A DNA stretch of 64,000 nucleotides from positions 2,078,501 through 2,142,500 of the forward strand of contig NZ_CP064655.1 in assembly GCF_018141525.1 (NCBI RefSeq). The letters are read 5' to 3'. Within the stretch, counting starts at the first letter, position 1. Each line of letters opens with the position of its first letter. This stretch comes from Miltoncostaea marina. Lineage in GTDB: Bacteria; Actinomycetota; Thermoleophilia; Miltoncostaeales; Miltoncostaeaceae. Below, piece after piece: positions 25,869-34,348 of the stretch. The notes under the pieces were generated by a model. That model ran no database searches. It saw nothing but the letters and a program-made list of their open reading frames with translations, and had not been told where the DNA came from. Position numbers and translations under genes: made by a program.

Positions 25869-26483
25869 GTGGCCAGGCCCCGTCCCGTGCCGGGCATCGA
25901 CCCCGACCGGCGCCTCCGGCCCAACGCCCGCCGGATCCTCGCGGTGCGCATCGACGAGGTCTACGCCTACGACGGCCTCGTCGCCGACCCGGCCAACGTG
26001 ACCGAGCTCCACGACATGCGCATCGCGTGCAAGCGCCTGCGCTACCTGCTCGAGATCTTCGCCGTCGCCTTCCCGGGCCCCGACCTCGACCCCTTCCTCG
26101 ACGAGGTCAAGGCGCTGCAGGACCTGCTGGGCGACATCCACGACCGCGACGTCCAGATCCCCATGCTCGAGGAGCACCTCGCCTGGCTGGCCGCGCGCGA
26201 GGCCGGCGCCGCCCGCCGGCTGGTCGCCCAGGCGGCCGCCGGCGCCCCGCGCCGCCGCCGGGGCCGGCCCGGCGGCCGCGCCGACGAGGCCGCCTTCCGG
26301 GCGTTCCAGCGCGAGCTCGAGGTCGGCCGCCGGGCCGGCGAGCGCCCCGGCGTCCACGCCCTGATCGGCCGCCGCCGCCGCGAGCGCGACGAGCTGTTCG
26401 GCCGCTTCACCGGCGAGTGGCGCCGCCTGAAGCGCGAGCGGTTCCGGGCGCGGCTGCAGGAGGCGCTCGGCATCGATGCCTGA
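25869..26483 (+). CDS. CHAD domain protein 2
   Basis: Second CHAD protein, 204 residues, with ELHDMRIACKRLRYLLEIF and DEVKALQDLLGDIHDRDVQI. A loop rich in Arg and Gly (GAPRRRRGRPGGRADE) interrupts the helical bundle. The two adjacent CHAD proteins together have about the length of one full-length two-half CHAD domain, so they may act as a heterodimer or be a split gene. Starts with GTG. Confidence 0.85.
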   Translation: MARPRPVPGIDPDRRLRPNARRILAVRIDEVYAYDGLVADPANVTELHDMRIACKRLRYLLEIFAVAFPGPDLDPFLDEVKALQDLLGDIHDRDVQIPMLEEHLAWLAAREAGAARRLVAQAAAGAPRRRRGRPGGRADEAAFRAFQRELEVGRRAGERPGVHALIGRRRRERDELFGRFTGEWRRLKRERFRARLQEALGIDA

Positions 26484-27132
26484 CCGGCTCGCCCTGATGG
26501 GCGACGTCCACGCCAACGCCGCCGCGCTGCGCGCCGTGCTCGCCGCCATCGAGGGTGCCGGGATGCGCCGCGGCGTCTGCACCGGCGACCTCGTCATGCG
26601 CGGCGACCGGCCCGAGGAGTGCGTCGACCTCGTGCGCCGGCTCGGCTGGCCCTGCGTGATGGGCAACACCGACCGCAAGGTCGCCACGCGCCAGCGGCGC
26701 CCGCCGGACCACCCGAAGGCCCAGCGGGTCGGATCGCGGCCGTGGACCACCAACCAGCTCAGCGAGCCGTCGCTCGCCTACCTCGCCGATCTGCCCATGG
26801 TCGCGCGCCTCGAGGTGCGCGGCGCCCTCGTCGTGGTGATGCACGGCAGCCCCACCGACCCCCGCGAGGCCATCGACGGCGACACGCCCGGTCGCGATCT
26901 GCGCCGCCTCGCCCGCGACCTGGGCCGCCCGGCGTGCGTGGTCAGCGGCCACACCCACGTGCCCCTCGTGCGCGACGAGGCCGGCTGCCTGTTCGTCAAC
27001 CCCGGCGCCGTCGGCGAGGCCCTCGACGGCGACCGCCGCCCCCGCTGGGCGTGGCTCGAGGTGGGCCGCGCCGGTCTGCGCGCCCACCTCGAGACCGTGC
27101 CCGAGGAGCTCGCCCGCATCCGCGACAACTGA
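26476..27132 (+). CDS. Calcineurin-like metallophosphoesterase (YfcE/MJ0936-like)
   Basis: Soluble phosphoesterase of 218 residues. Metal-binding motifs are in order: GDVHANAAAL (D-x-H), CTGDLVMRG (GD), GNTDRKV (GN-D), MHGSPTD (GH-like) and SGHTHVPLV (GHTH), with LFVNPGAVGEAL after. It overlaps the second CHAD gene by eight bases, so it is the last gene of the polyphosphate operon. The substrate is unknown; such proteins act on cyclic nucleotides or phosphodiesters. Confidence 0.88.
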   Translation: MPDRLALMGDVHANAAALRAVLAAIEGAGMRRGVCTGDLVMRGDRPEECVDLVRRLGWPCVMGNTDRKVATRQRRPPDHPKAQRVGSRPWTTNQLSEPSLAYLADLPMVARLEVRGALVVVMHGSPTDPREAIDGDTPGRDLRRLARDLGRPACVVSGHTHVPLVRDEAGCLFVNPGAVGEALDGDRRPRWAWLEVGRAGLRAHLETVPEELARIRDN

Positions 27133-27134
27133 CG

Positions 27135-27149
27135 GCCGCCGACGGCGGC
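27135..27149. terminator. Hairpin between convergent operons
   Basis: GCCGCC and GGCGGC separated by three bases form a short GC stem directly behind the metallophosphoesterase. The flp/tad operon ends 26 bases further on from the other side. It could serve both strands; no T tract is seen. Confidence 0.35.
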
Positions 27150-27174
27150 GGGGCCGCCCGGCGTTGTCATGACC

Positions 27175-27471
27175 TCACCAGCCGACCGCCCAGCCCGGAA
27201 CGAGCACGGCCGGCCGCGGCGGCGCAGGCGGGCGCGGCGGCCGGGGCCGCGGACGCGCCGGACGCCGCGGCACGGCCGGCCGGCGCGGCCCGGCGTCAGG
27301 CGGGGCGACCAGCGCGGCCACGGTCCCCACGGGATCGATCGGCGGCCGGCGCTGCGGCCGGTGCTCGCGCACGGCGACCAGCGCCAGCATCAGCAGCCCC
27401 ACCGCGGCCACCACCGCGAGGTACTCCGCGAGCGCCGAGCCCCCGCGACGCCCCCCGCCGCCCGCGGTCAC
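27175..27471 (-). CDS. flp: Flp-type prepilin with proline-rich tail
   Basis: A 98-residue protein beginning with GTG 27471, coupled to tadC. It has the Flp prepilin cleavage motif G-XXXXEY, seen as GG/SALAEY with Glu at +5. A hydrophobic helix AVVAAVGLLMLALVAV follows. This predicts processing by a TadV/CpaA-type peptidase and assembly into a Tad pilus. The unusual part is the C-terminal half, about 50 residues dominated by Pro, Arg and Ala, which normal Flp pilins lack. No prepilin peptidase gene is visible in the window. Confidence 0.75.
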   Translation of the reverse strand: MTAGGGGRRGGSALAEYLAVVAAVGLLMLALVAVREHRPQRRPPIDPVGTVAALVAPPDAGPRRPAVPRRPARPRPRPPRPPAPPRPAVLVPGWAVGW

Positions 27472-28331
27472 CCGACCACCCCGCCGACCTGGCGCGCCAG
27501 CTCGATGATCAGCACGCCGATCACCAGCAGCAGGATCGCCGGCACCATCAGCATCGCCACGACGAGCTGGATCTTCGGCGCCGCCCGCGCCGCCCGCTCG
27601 CGCGCGTCCTGGCGGCGCGCGGCCCGCAGCGCCGCGGCCTGACCCTCGAGGGCGCGCGAGAGCGGGGCGCCGAGCTCCTCGGCCTGGAGCAGGGCCGCGA
27701 CGGTCCGCGCCAGCTCGGGCGCATCGACGCGCTCGGTGAGGGCGCGGTAGGCCGCCGCACGGGGTGTGCCGAACGCGAGGTCGCCGAGCACCCGCCGGAT
27801 CTCGTCGCCGAGCGTCCCGCCCAGGCGCCCGGCGGTCAGCTCGAGGGCGGGGTCGAGCGCCATGCCCGCGCCGACGCAGATGCCCAGCAGATCGAGCAGG
27901 TCCGGGAGCTCGCGCACGACCGCCCGCCGGCGCGCCGCGGCCAGGGCCCGCACCCGTCGCCCGGGCGCCAGGGCCCCCGTCAGGGCGAGCGCCGGGGCCG
28001 CGACGAGGAGCACCGGGCTCGCCAGCGCGAGCGCCGTGCCCGCGAGGGCCCCGGCGGCGGCGGCGACCGCGCGGGCGCGGGCGAGCGCGCCGCCGTCCAG
28101 GCGCCCCGCGAGGCCGGCCCGCAGCAGCAACACCTCGTCGCCTGGGCGCGCGAGCGCCCGGGCGACGGCGCACGGGCATGGCACCGCGGCGGCCGTTGTC
28201 ACCAGCCCCGCGCGGACGGCGCGCGGAGCGGCGGGGCGGCGCGCTCGCCCCGCGGCCCGCCCGCGCAGTCCGACCGCCGCCAGGGCGAGCGCGGCGAGCC
28301 ACAGCGAGAGGGGCGCGACCGCCGGGCTCAC
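27468..28331 (-). CDS. tadC: Tad pilus inner-membrane platform protein TadC
   Basis: Type II secretion F-domain protein of 287 residues from GTG 28331. The cytoplasmic F domain (RELPDLLDLLGICVGAGMALDPALE through EELGAPLSRALEGQAAALRAARRQDARERAARAAPK) is followed by a C-terminal membrane pair ending LLVIGVLIIELARQVGG. It partners TadB to form the platform moved by the TadA ATPase. It overlaps tadB and flp by four bases each. Confidence 0.88.
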   Translation of the reverse strand: MSPAVAPLSLWLAALALAAVGLRGRAAGRARRPAAPRAVRAGLVTTAAAVPCPCAVARALARPGDEVLLLRAGLAGRLDGGALARARAVAAAAGALAGTALALASPVLLVAAPALALTGALAPGRRVRALAAARRRAVVRELPDLLDLLGICVGAGMALDPALELTAGRLGGTLGDEIRRVLGDLAFGTPRAAAYRALTERVDAPELARTVAALLQAEELGAPLSRALEGQAAALRAARRQDARERAARAAPKIQLVVAMLMVPAILLLVIGVLIIELARQVGGVVG

Positions 28332-29218
28332 GGCTCGACCCGCCCGATGCGCCGGATCGCCAGCACGCCGGCCCCGTAGAGCGACGTCGCGACCAGCAGC
28401 AGCGCCGGCCCGACTCCGGCCCCGAGCGTGCGCGCCAGCGTGCCGGGCGCGACCACCTCGGTCAGCACGCCGCCGCCGAGCGGCAGCGCGGCCACCATCC
28501 ACGCGGTCATCCGCGCCTGGGCGGTCGCGCCGCGCAGCTCCCGCGCGAGCCGCCCGCGCTCCTCGAGCCGCTCCGCCAGCGCCCCGAGCGCCCGCGCGAG
28601 GTTCCCGCCGGTGCGTCGCTGCACCAGGATCGCGGTGACCATGATCCGCAGATCGTGGGAGGGCACGCGCGCGACCAGCCCCTCGAGGGCGGCCTCGATG
28701 CGGCTCCCGAGCTCCAGCTCGGCCACCACCCGCCCCAGCTCCTGGCGGGCGGGCTCGGGCGCGTCGCGCGCAGCGCGGGTCAGCGCCTGGCGCAGCGACA
28801 GGCCCGCAGCCAGCCCAGCGGCCAGCTGCTGCGCGACCCCCGGCAGCTGGGCCTCGACCCGCCCGACGTGCCGGCGGTCGGCGGAGCGGACCACCGCCGC
28901 GGCGGCGGCCGCCACCGCGCCCGCGCCGGCCAGGGCGGCGATCGGCATCCGCAGCACCACGAGGCCCGCCGCGGCCGCCGCGACGACGGCGAGGACGGTC
29001 GCCGCGACGAACGCGTCCGGGCCGACCGGGACGCCGGCGCGCGCCAGCCTGGCCGCGAGCCGCCGGCCGGCCGCCCAACGCGCCACGACGGGCTCGCGGC
29101 GGCCGTCGCGACCCGGCTCCGCGGCGGCGAGGCGCGGGCGAGCGCCCGTGAGCCGGCGGGCGCCGATGACGACGAGCGCCCCCGACAGCGCCGCGATGCC
29201 CGCGGCGGCGGCGCTCAT
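28328..29218 (-). CDS. tadB: Tad pilus inner-membrane platform protein TadB
   Basis: T2SF domain protein of 296 residues starting at ATG 29218 (MSAAAAGIAALSGALVVIGA). The F domain is visible as LPGVAQQLAAGLAAGLSLRQAL and GGNLARALGALAERLEERGRLARELRG, with membrane helices at both ends. Its ATG overlaps the tadA stop (ATGA), so insertion of the mobile element in tadA may also reduce its translation by polarity. Confidence 0.88.
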   Translation of the reverse strand: MSAAAAGIAALSGALVVIGARRLTGARPRLAAAEPGRDGRREPVVARWAAGRRLAARLARAGVPVGPDAFVAATVLAVVAAAAAGLVVLRMPIAALAGAGAVAAAAAAVVRSADRRHVGRVEAQLPGVAQQLAAGLAAGLSLRQALTRAARDAPEPARQELGRVVAELELGSRIEAALEGLVARVPSHDLRIMVTAILVQRRTGGNLARALGALAERLEERGRLARELRGATAQARMTAWMVAALPLGGGVLTEVVAPGTLARTLGAGVGPALLLVATSLYGAGVLAIRRIGRVEP

Positions 29219-29547
29219 CCCGGCCCCCCGGGCGGGCCCTCCGCCGCCCACCCCGCCGCCGCGGCGCTCCACGCGAACGCGCCGCGCCACCGCACGAGCG
29301 TGGTCAGGACCGGCCCGTCGGGGCCGGGGGCGACGGCAGCCACCTCGACGACGCGCCGGGCGCCGTCGGCGAGGCGCGCCTGGTGGACCACCAGGTCGAC
29401 CGCGCTCGCCACCTGGTCCGCGACCGCCCGGTAGGGCAGCTCGAGGTCGCCCATGAGCGCGAGCGTCTGGAGCCTGCGGATCGCGTCGCCGGGCGACGAG
29501 GCGTGGAGCGTCGACAGCGAGCCCTCGTGGCCCGTCGTCATCGCGGA
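29215..29547 (-). pseudogene. tadA: 3' fragment of tadA, cut by the integrative element
   Basis: The frame encoding SAMTTGHEGSLSTLHASSPGDAIRRL and ending EGPPGGPG is the C-terminal 110 residues of a TadA/CpaF ATPase, including the conserved HEGSLSTLHA segment. Upstream of 29547 the homology stops at the element boundary. Joined at the GCGGA core to the fragment at 59839-60701 it gives an uninterrupted 1191-base gene (396 residues), so the gene is intact whenever the element is excised. An ATG within the element at 29583 could give a fusion with no function. Confidence 0.93.
29543..29547 (+). repeat. Left attachment-site core (attL)
   Basis: GCGGA is the longest identity between the two element ends (copy at 59839-59843). 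To its left is tadA coding sequence; to its right the integrase begins within eight bases. Flanking bases also match imperfectly (AT-GCGGA-A-CAT), consistent with a large-serine-recombinase site whose central dinucleotide lies within these five bases. Confidence 0.8.
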
Positions 29548-29554
29548 CAACATA

Positions 29555-30946
29555 GTGTACAAAGACACCATCGACATCGGCATCTACACCCGGCTTAGCC
29601 GCGACCCCGATGGAACGCAGACAGCGACTGCCCGTCAAGCAAGCGACTGTCGCGAGCTGGCCGCCCGGGAGGGATGGCGGGTCGTCGAGACCTACGAGGA
29701 CAGCGACCTATCGGGTTACCGACGGGGCGTCATCCGGCCGGACTTCGAGCGGATGCTTGCGGACGTATCCAGTCGTCGCATCCGAGCCATCGTCGTCTGG
29801 AAGCTCGACCGGCTGAGTCGCCAGCCTGGCCAGTTCGAGCAGGTCCTCGACGCCTGCGCGCTCGTCGGCGCGCGAATCTTCAGTGTGCACGAGTCGGCCG
29901 ACATGACCTCCCCGATGGGCCTCGCGATGATGCGGATAGGGATGACCTTCGCCGCTCTCGAATCGGAGACCATCTCGTTGCGCACCCGCCGGGCGAAGGC
30001 CGAAGCGGCCGATGCCGGCCTACCGAATGGCGGCGGGCTCAGGCCCTTCGGGCTGAGCAAGAGCAAGACGGAACTCGTCCCCGCCGAGGCGGCACTCATC
30101 CGCGAAGCGGCCGGGCGCGTCATCGGCGGGGAAGGTTTGCGGCAGATTGCAGCCGACTGGGAGGCGCGAGGTGTCGTCTCCTCCCGCGGCAACCCGTGGA
30201 CGATCACGGCCCTTCGTCGGATGCTCGTCAACCCTCGTCTGAGCGGAGCGCGTGTCCATCGCGGGCGCGTGGTTCCGTCCGACGTCATCCCCGCCATTCT
30301 CGAACCTGCGGTCGCGGAGCGCGTCCGGCACCTCCTCACGCGTGAGCCGGCGTCCGCGTACGCTCGGCAGCCCCGAGCGCTGTCGGGGCTCGTGCGCTGC
30401 AGCCTTTGCGGGGAACGCATGAAGGTGAAGCGCCGTCAGAAGGGCGACGCCCTCTACCGATGCTTTCGGACCCCGGGTCAGCGCGCATGCGGCCGGATGG
30501 TCGTCACGGCCGAACCGCTCGAGGAGCTGGTTGGCGCTGCGCTGGCAGAGGCGCTCAGTACCCCGCTCTTAGGCGCCGCGATCGCTCAAGGCGAGCCCTC
30601 CGGCGAACGCGAGGAACTCGCGGCTCTGCAGGAGCGTCGAGAGGCACTGGTCAACGATCACTACGTCGAGGGCCGTCTCTCACGCAGCGAGTTCCTCGCC
30701 GCTCACGCCGCCCTGACGAACCTCATCTCGGCTTCCGAGGACGCGCTGGGGCGGCAGCGGCAGCGCGAGTTGCTCGGGGACCTCGACCCCGGCGAGACCG
30801 TCGCCGCCGCTTGGTCCGCCCGAGATCCAGTGTGGAAGCGCGCTTTCGCCAGCGCCTACCTGGAGCGTGTCGTCATCTCGCCGGCCGCTGTTCGCGGACG
30901 CCCGCGGTTCGACCCGGCGAGGGTCGAACTCGTGTGGCGCCGCTAG
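29555..30946 (+). CDS. Large serine recombinase (element integrase)
   Basis: 463 residues from GTG 29555. Catalytic domain at the N-terminus: IGIYTRLSRDPDG with the nucleophile serine about residue 15, then VWKLDRLSRQPGQFE. The recombinase domain follows (GGEGLRQIAADWEARGV, TITALRRMLVNPRLSG), then a zinc ribbon RCSLCGERM...CFR...CG and a coiled-coil region (SGEREELAALQERREALV). This is the domain order of phage-type large serine integrases. In the integrated form no ATG precedes the frame. In the circular form the right end would supply ATG plus three codons (MADNIVYKDT), which is probably the real start. Confidence 0.93.
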   Translation: MYKDTIDIGIYTRLSRDPDGTQTATARQASDCRELAAREGWRVVETYEDSDLSGYRRGVIRPDFERMLADVSSRRIRAIVVWKLDRLSRQPGQFEQVLDACALVGARIFSVHESADMTSPMGLAMMRIGMTFAALESETISLRTRRAKAEAADAGLPNGGGLRPFGLSKSKTELVPAEAALIREAAGRVIGGEGLRQIAADWEARGVVSSRGNPWTITALRRMLVNPRLSGARVHRGRVVPSDVIPAILEPAVAERVRHLLTREPASAYARQPRALSGLVRCSLCGERMKVKRRQKGDALYRCFRTPGQRACGRMVVTAEPLEELVGAALAEALSTPLLGAAIAQGEPSGEREELAALQERREALVNDHYVEGRLSRSEFLAAHAALTNLISASEDALGRQRQRELLGDLDPGETVAAAWSARDPVWKRAFASAYLERVVISPAAVRGRPRFDPARVELVWRR

Positions 30947-31063
30947 CAGTTCGGCACCGCGGGCAAGCGCATTCAAGTCCTCCACGCGCGCCGGCAAGCC
31001 CTGCGCGGCGCGAGTTCGGCGCGTGAGCTCCCGGCCTGCGGCGCGAAGGTCATCCGCGGCCAT
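30680..31063 (-). pseudogene. 3'-truncated small gene running into integrase
   Basis: An open frame from ATG 31063 overlaps the stop of the hydrolase gene by 14 bases. Its first 40 residues (MAADDLRAAGRELTRRTRAA, then QGLPARVEDLNALARGAELL) look like a genuine small helical protein. Beyond about 30950 the frame only continues as antisense of the integrase 3' end, with no protein-like character. I read it as the start of a gene whose end was lost when the integrase region was joined on. Confidence 0.4.
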
Positions 31064-32063
31064 CGCGCGCCGTTCGAAGGAGCGAGTACGGATTCTCGTT
31101 ACGCCACCCGCCTTCGAGACGCCTTTCCCAGGCGATGTGAAGGTGGGGGCTGGTGCCGCGGGCGGAACCGGTGTCGCCGACGCGTCCGACGGCTTGACCG
31201 GCCGCCACATGCTGGCCCTCCGCTAATCCGGGCGCGAACGCCGAGAGGTGCGCGAGGTAGAACCGGTCGCCGTCCGCCTCGATCCACAGCCGGTTTCCGC
31301 CGAGGCCGCTCGGGCCGAGCCGCGTGATCCTCCCCGTGATCGGCGCGACGAGGAGGGTTCCGCGGGGCGCGAAGACGTCGATCGCGCAGTGCCACGTGGG
31401 GTGGTCGGGACAGTGGCCACCGCTGCCGCGGTGGCCGCGGTAGTCGTCGCTGAAGCTGCCTGTCGGCCGGCCCCCGTGATCGCGCACCGGGTAGACGAAG
31501 CCCCCGCTTGGCGAGGCAGCGGGAGCCCCGGCTGCCCCACGCCTGTAGCGGGCGGCCAGCGCGAGTACCGCTTGGACGTAGTCTTCTGAGTGGTTGTAGG
31601 CGAAGACCGCCCGCGGGTAGTCGTTGGGTGCGCCGTTAGCGACCAGGTAGTCCGCGGCGGCGGGGATCGCGTCCTCCGGGTCGTACGGGTCCCGCCGCCC
31701 GTCGCCATCGCCGTCCACTCCGTAGGCGGCCCAGGTGCTTCCACCCTCGGGCGTGACGTCGAACTGCATCGGCCCGGCGCAGCAGCCGGCGAAGTTGACG
31801 CCTGAGCGGACTCCGGGAGCGGACGAGCGACCGTGGTCGGATTCGATCGCCCCGATCGCGGCGAGCACCGCCCAGTCGATTCCTCGGCTCGTGCCCGCCG
31901 CGCGGTAGAGCGCCACGTAGCCCGGCGGAATGTCCTCCACCGGCGCGGCGCCGGAGACAGCCTCCCCGCCCCCGGTGGCGCCGAGCAAGAGCAGCGCCGG
32001 CAACGCCAGCAGTGCGAGGACGAAGGACGCGCAAACGGCGGCCAGGCGCCCGGCGGCCTTCAC
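31050..32063 (-). CDS. Bifunctional lytic transglycosylase / M23 peptidase
   Basis: 337 residues: an N-terminal membrane anchor or signal (VCASFVLALLALPALLLLG), then a transglycosylase-like domain with IDWAVLAAIGAIESDHGRS (catalytic Glu in AIESD), FAGCCAGPMQF and VFAYNHSEDYVQAV. A C-terminal LytM/M23 domain has HCAIDVFAPRGT (H-x-x-x-D) and the zinc motif SPHLHIAWE. Such fused wall hydrolases open peptidoglycan for conjugation machines, fitting the transfer-gene remnants alongside. It is divergent from the following genes. Confidence 0.88.
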   Translation of the reverse strand: MKAAGRLAAVCASFVLALLALPALLLLGATGGGEAVSGAAPVEDIPPGYVALYRAAGTSRGIDWAVLAAIGAIESDHGRSSAPGVRSGVNFAGCCAGPMQFDVTPEGGSTWAAYGVDGDGDGRRDPYDPEDAIPAAADYLVANGAPNDYPRAVFAYNHSEDYVQAVLALAARYRRGAAGAPAASPSGGFVYPVRDHGGRPTGSFSDDYRGHRGSGGHCPDHPTWHCAIDVFAPRGTLLVAPITGRITRLGPSGLGGNRLWIEADGDRFYLAHLSAFAPGLAEGQHVAAGQAVGRVGDTGSARGTSPHLHIAWERRLEGGWRNENPYSLLRTARDGRG

Positions 32064-32153
32064 GGGCGCGTCCGGATGGCGGGTAAGGCGGTGATGTCGC
32101 AGGGAGGGGGTGAAAACACCCGGCCGGTTCCTCAGTAGGGAGAGGCGCCGGAC

Positions 32154-32888
32154 ATGTCGCGGCGCCGCCTATTCGCAGAGAGAGACGGCCCGATGCCTTT
32201 TCACCCCCCTCGCGACGCGTCCGGCACTGACGTCGCCGACCGCGACGAGCTCGTCTCACCTGAGCAGCCGCTCCCGCTCATCGACGGGCCGGTTGACTGG
32301 GATGGCGAACGGCCCATACCTCTCCTCGAGGAGGTCGAGCCGCCCGCAGCCGGCGCCCCGCAGGAAAGCGCTCTCGCGGGCTCGGGTGAGGCGCGCACGC
32401 GTCTCCCGAAGGAGGTCGTGCGAGACCGGTCGGTGCGCTCGACCGGCCGTCCTCGGCGGACCGCCCGGGGGATCGCGGCGCTCGCAACGGGCGCGGCCGC
32501 CATCGCCACGGTGGGAGTCCTGATGGGCGGGGAGCCGCCCGATCGGCCGCCTCCGCAATCTGCCGCTCCGGGCCCCCGGGCGACGCCCGATCGTGTGCGT
32601 CAGCCTCCGACCCTCCTCGGGTCCCGTGGTGACAATGTTGCGGGTCGCGGGTCGGCGAGTGCACCGCGCCGCCAAGCGGGGCGCCGACACGCGTCGCCGC
32701 CCGGCCGCGGCGGTAGCGCGGCCGCACCCCGCACTCGTCGCGCGGACGCCCCGCAGAGTGTCGGTGCGGCCTTAACCCCCGAGCCAACCGGATCGGGTGA
32801 ACGCGGGCATCCGGCTCCCACCGCAGCACCTCGGCCGACGCGACGCGACTCCGTGTCCCACTCGGTATGGCTCGAGTTCGGCCCGTGA
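32154..32888 (+). CDS. Hypothetical single-pass membrane protein
   Basis: 244 residues, no recognised family. An acidic, Pro-rich first third (EQPLPLIDGPVDWDGERPIPL) is followed by one membrane helix (ARGIAALATGAAAIATVGVLM, about residues 103-123) and a low-complexity Pro/Arg/Ala extracellular part. It is divergent from the hydrolase and upstream of the pilin-like gene, so it may belong to the conjugation module. Codon use weakens towards the 3' end, so the exact stop is uncertain. Confidence 0.5.
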   Translation: MSRRRLFAERDGPMPFHPPRDASGTDVADRDELVSPEQPLPLIDGPVDWDGERPIPLLEEVEPPAAGAPQESALAGSGEARTRLPKEVVRDRSVRSTGRPRRTARGIAALATGAAAIATVGVLMGGEPPDRPPPQSAAPGPRATPDRVRQPPTLLGSRGDNVAGRGSASAPRRQAGRRHASPPGRGGSAAAPRTRRADAPQSVGAALTPEPTGSGERGHPAPTAAPRPTRRDSVSHSVWLEFGP

Positions 32889-33081
32889 CCGCGTCGCCGC
32901 GCCCCGGCACGACGCCGTTCGACCGCGCCGAGGCGCACGCATCGCCCTATCCGGCGGGCGGAGCAGGGATCCGTAGCCCGCCGGGGGCCGATGGCAGCCA
33001 CTCCTGGCCGCGGCCGCTCGGCCCCGCCACGTCAAGACGACGCGGCCGTCATGCGGCGCGTCCACCAGCGAAAGGAACACG

Positions 33082-33849
33082 ATGAGATTGACCGCGACGA
33101 CTGCGCTCGCCCTCGCGGCGGGCGCATCGGCCCTGTGGTGCGCGACGGCTGTGGCGAGTACCGAGACGGTCGCGCCGGTGGCCGGCGAACTCCGGCTCGG
33201 GGAGACGGTGAACGGCGACACGCGCATGGGCACCGAGTTCGGCGTCTGGAGCAACCAGTTCTGGCGCCTGCCCCCGCTCCGCCGCCTCGACCGCGTCCAG
33301 CTGCGCATGTCCGCCCCAGCGGACGAGGGTTACTACTTCGTCTGCGCCTACGGGCCGCACGCGAGATCCGCCGGCTTCATGGAGAAGGGAAGCCCGTGCC
33401 AGGTGGGGACGGCGGTCGGCGGCCCGGCGCCCAGCCTGCTCGCCACCCAGGGACCGGGCCGCTACCTGGTCGGCGTCACGGCGGCCGTTGACGGCCCCTA
33501 CAGGCTGCGGCTGGAGCGCATCCAGCACCACGTCAGCCTCAGCCTCGCCTCCCCTCGCCGGTTGCCGCTGGGCGGACTCGTGACCGTGAAGGTGCGCGGC
33601 GGGGCGGGCGAGCCGCTCACCTCGCCGGCGCTCCGCGTCCGCCTCACGGCCCAGTTCGCCACCGGCGAGACGCGCGTGCTCGGGACGGCGACTCCGAGCC
33701 GCGGGCGCGTGCAGTTCCGTGCGTTCCCTCCCACGGACGTGGCGCCCTACGTCTATCGCGATTACGAGGTGTCCCTGCAGGCGCGGGTGGCTCCCAGCCG
33801 CCACTACCTCGGCGCGTCGAGCGCGCGCCGGCGGGTGCGCCTCGGCTGA
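33082..33849 (+). CDS. Secreted beta-sandwich-like protein
   Basis: 255 residues with a Sec signal peptide (MRLTATTALALAAGASALWC, cleavage near AVAS) and a good ribosome-binding site (AAAGGA, six bases before ATG). The mature part alternates short beta-rich segments (VQLRMSAPADEGYYFVCAY, YLVGVTAAVDGPYRLRLERIQHHVSL, LGGLVTVKVRGGAG), suggesting two immunoglobulin-like domains. Two cysteines in the first domain may pair. No family recognised; possibly a surface or entry-exclusion factor of the element. Confidence 0.65.
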   Translation: MRLTATTALALAAGASALWCATAVASTETVAPVAGELRLGETVNGDTRMGTEFGVWSNQFWRLPPLRRLDRVQLRMSAPADEGYYFVCAYGPHARSAGFMEKGSPCQVGTAVGGPAPSLLATQGPGRYLVGVTAAVDGPYRLRLERIQHHVSLSLASPRRLPLGGLVTVKVRGGAGEPLTSPALRVRLTAQFATGETRVLGTATPSRGRVQFRAFPPTDVAPYVYRDYEVSLQARVAPSRHYLGASSARRRVRLG

Positions 33850-33936
33850 CCTGTCACGGCGCCCGGCCCACAGTCGTGGCACGTCCGTGACGTTCCGCGG
33901 GGGTGGAAGCGGGGGCGTCGGGCGCTCTTAGGCGGC

Positions 33937-33966
33937 GGAGGGGCCGTCATCCCATCCGGCCCCTCC
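33937..33966 (+). terminator. Hairpin upstream of the pilin-like gene
   Basis: GGAGGGGCC (33937-33945) pairs with GGCCCCTCC (33958-33966) around a 12-base loop. It is located between the secreted protein and the transfer genes, followed by CTCCCGTTTCC. It may terminate the former or attenuate the latter. Confidence 0.45.
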
Positions 33967-34000
33967 TCCCGTTTCCAGCTCCGACCCCCGGGAGTCGCGC

Positions 34001-34348
34001 GTGTCCCTTCCCCGCCCCCGTCACCTGCGACGCGCCGCAGCGGGCGCCCTCGTGCTCCTCGCGGCGCCGGCGCCGGCCCTCGGCGTGCAGGCGACACCGG
34101 ACCCGAACGGCCTTCCCGGCCAGGAGAAGCTCCAGCAGCTCCTCAACGGCCTCTACAGCTGGTCGCTGATCATCGCGCTCGCCGCGCTCGTGATCGCCGC
34201 CCTGGTGTGGGCGCTCGGCGCCCACCAGAACCACTACGCCGCCGCGGCGTCGGGCAAGCGCGGGGTCCTGGTGGCGGCCCTGGCGGCGCTGCTGATCGGG
34301 ATGGCCCCGGCAATCGTGAACTTCTTCTACGCGCTGGGACGGGCGTGA
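34001..34348 (+). CDS. VirB2/TrbC-like pilin or small transfer protein
   Basis: 115 residues beginning GTG (MSLPRPRHLRRAAAG), with a signal-like first helix and two further membrane helices (YSWSLIIALAALVIAALVWALG and VLVAALAALLIGMAPAIVNFFYAL) separated by a short basic loop. This topology and the position in front of VirB8-like and TrbL-like genes fit the small VirB2/TrbC-like component of actinobacterial conjugative elements. It is coupled to the next gene by GTGA. Confidence 0.7.
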   Translation: MSLPRPRHLRRAAAGALVLLAAPAPALGVQATPDPNGLPGQEKLQQLLNGLYSWSLIIALAALVIAALVWALGAHQNHYAAAASGKRGVLVAALAALLIGMAPAIVNFFYALGRA

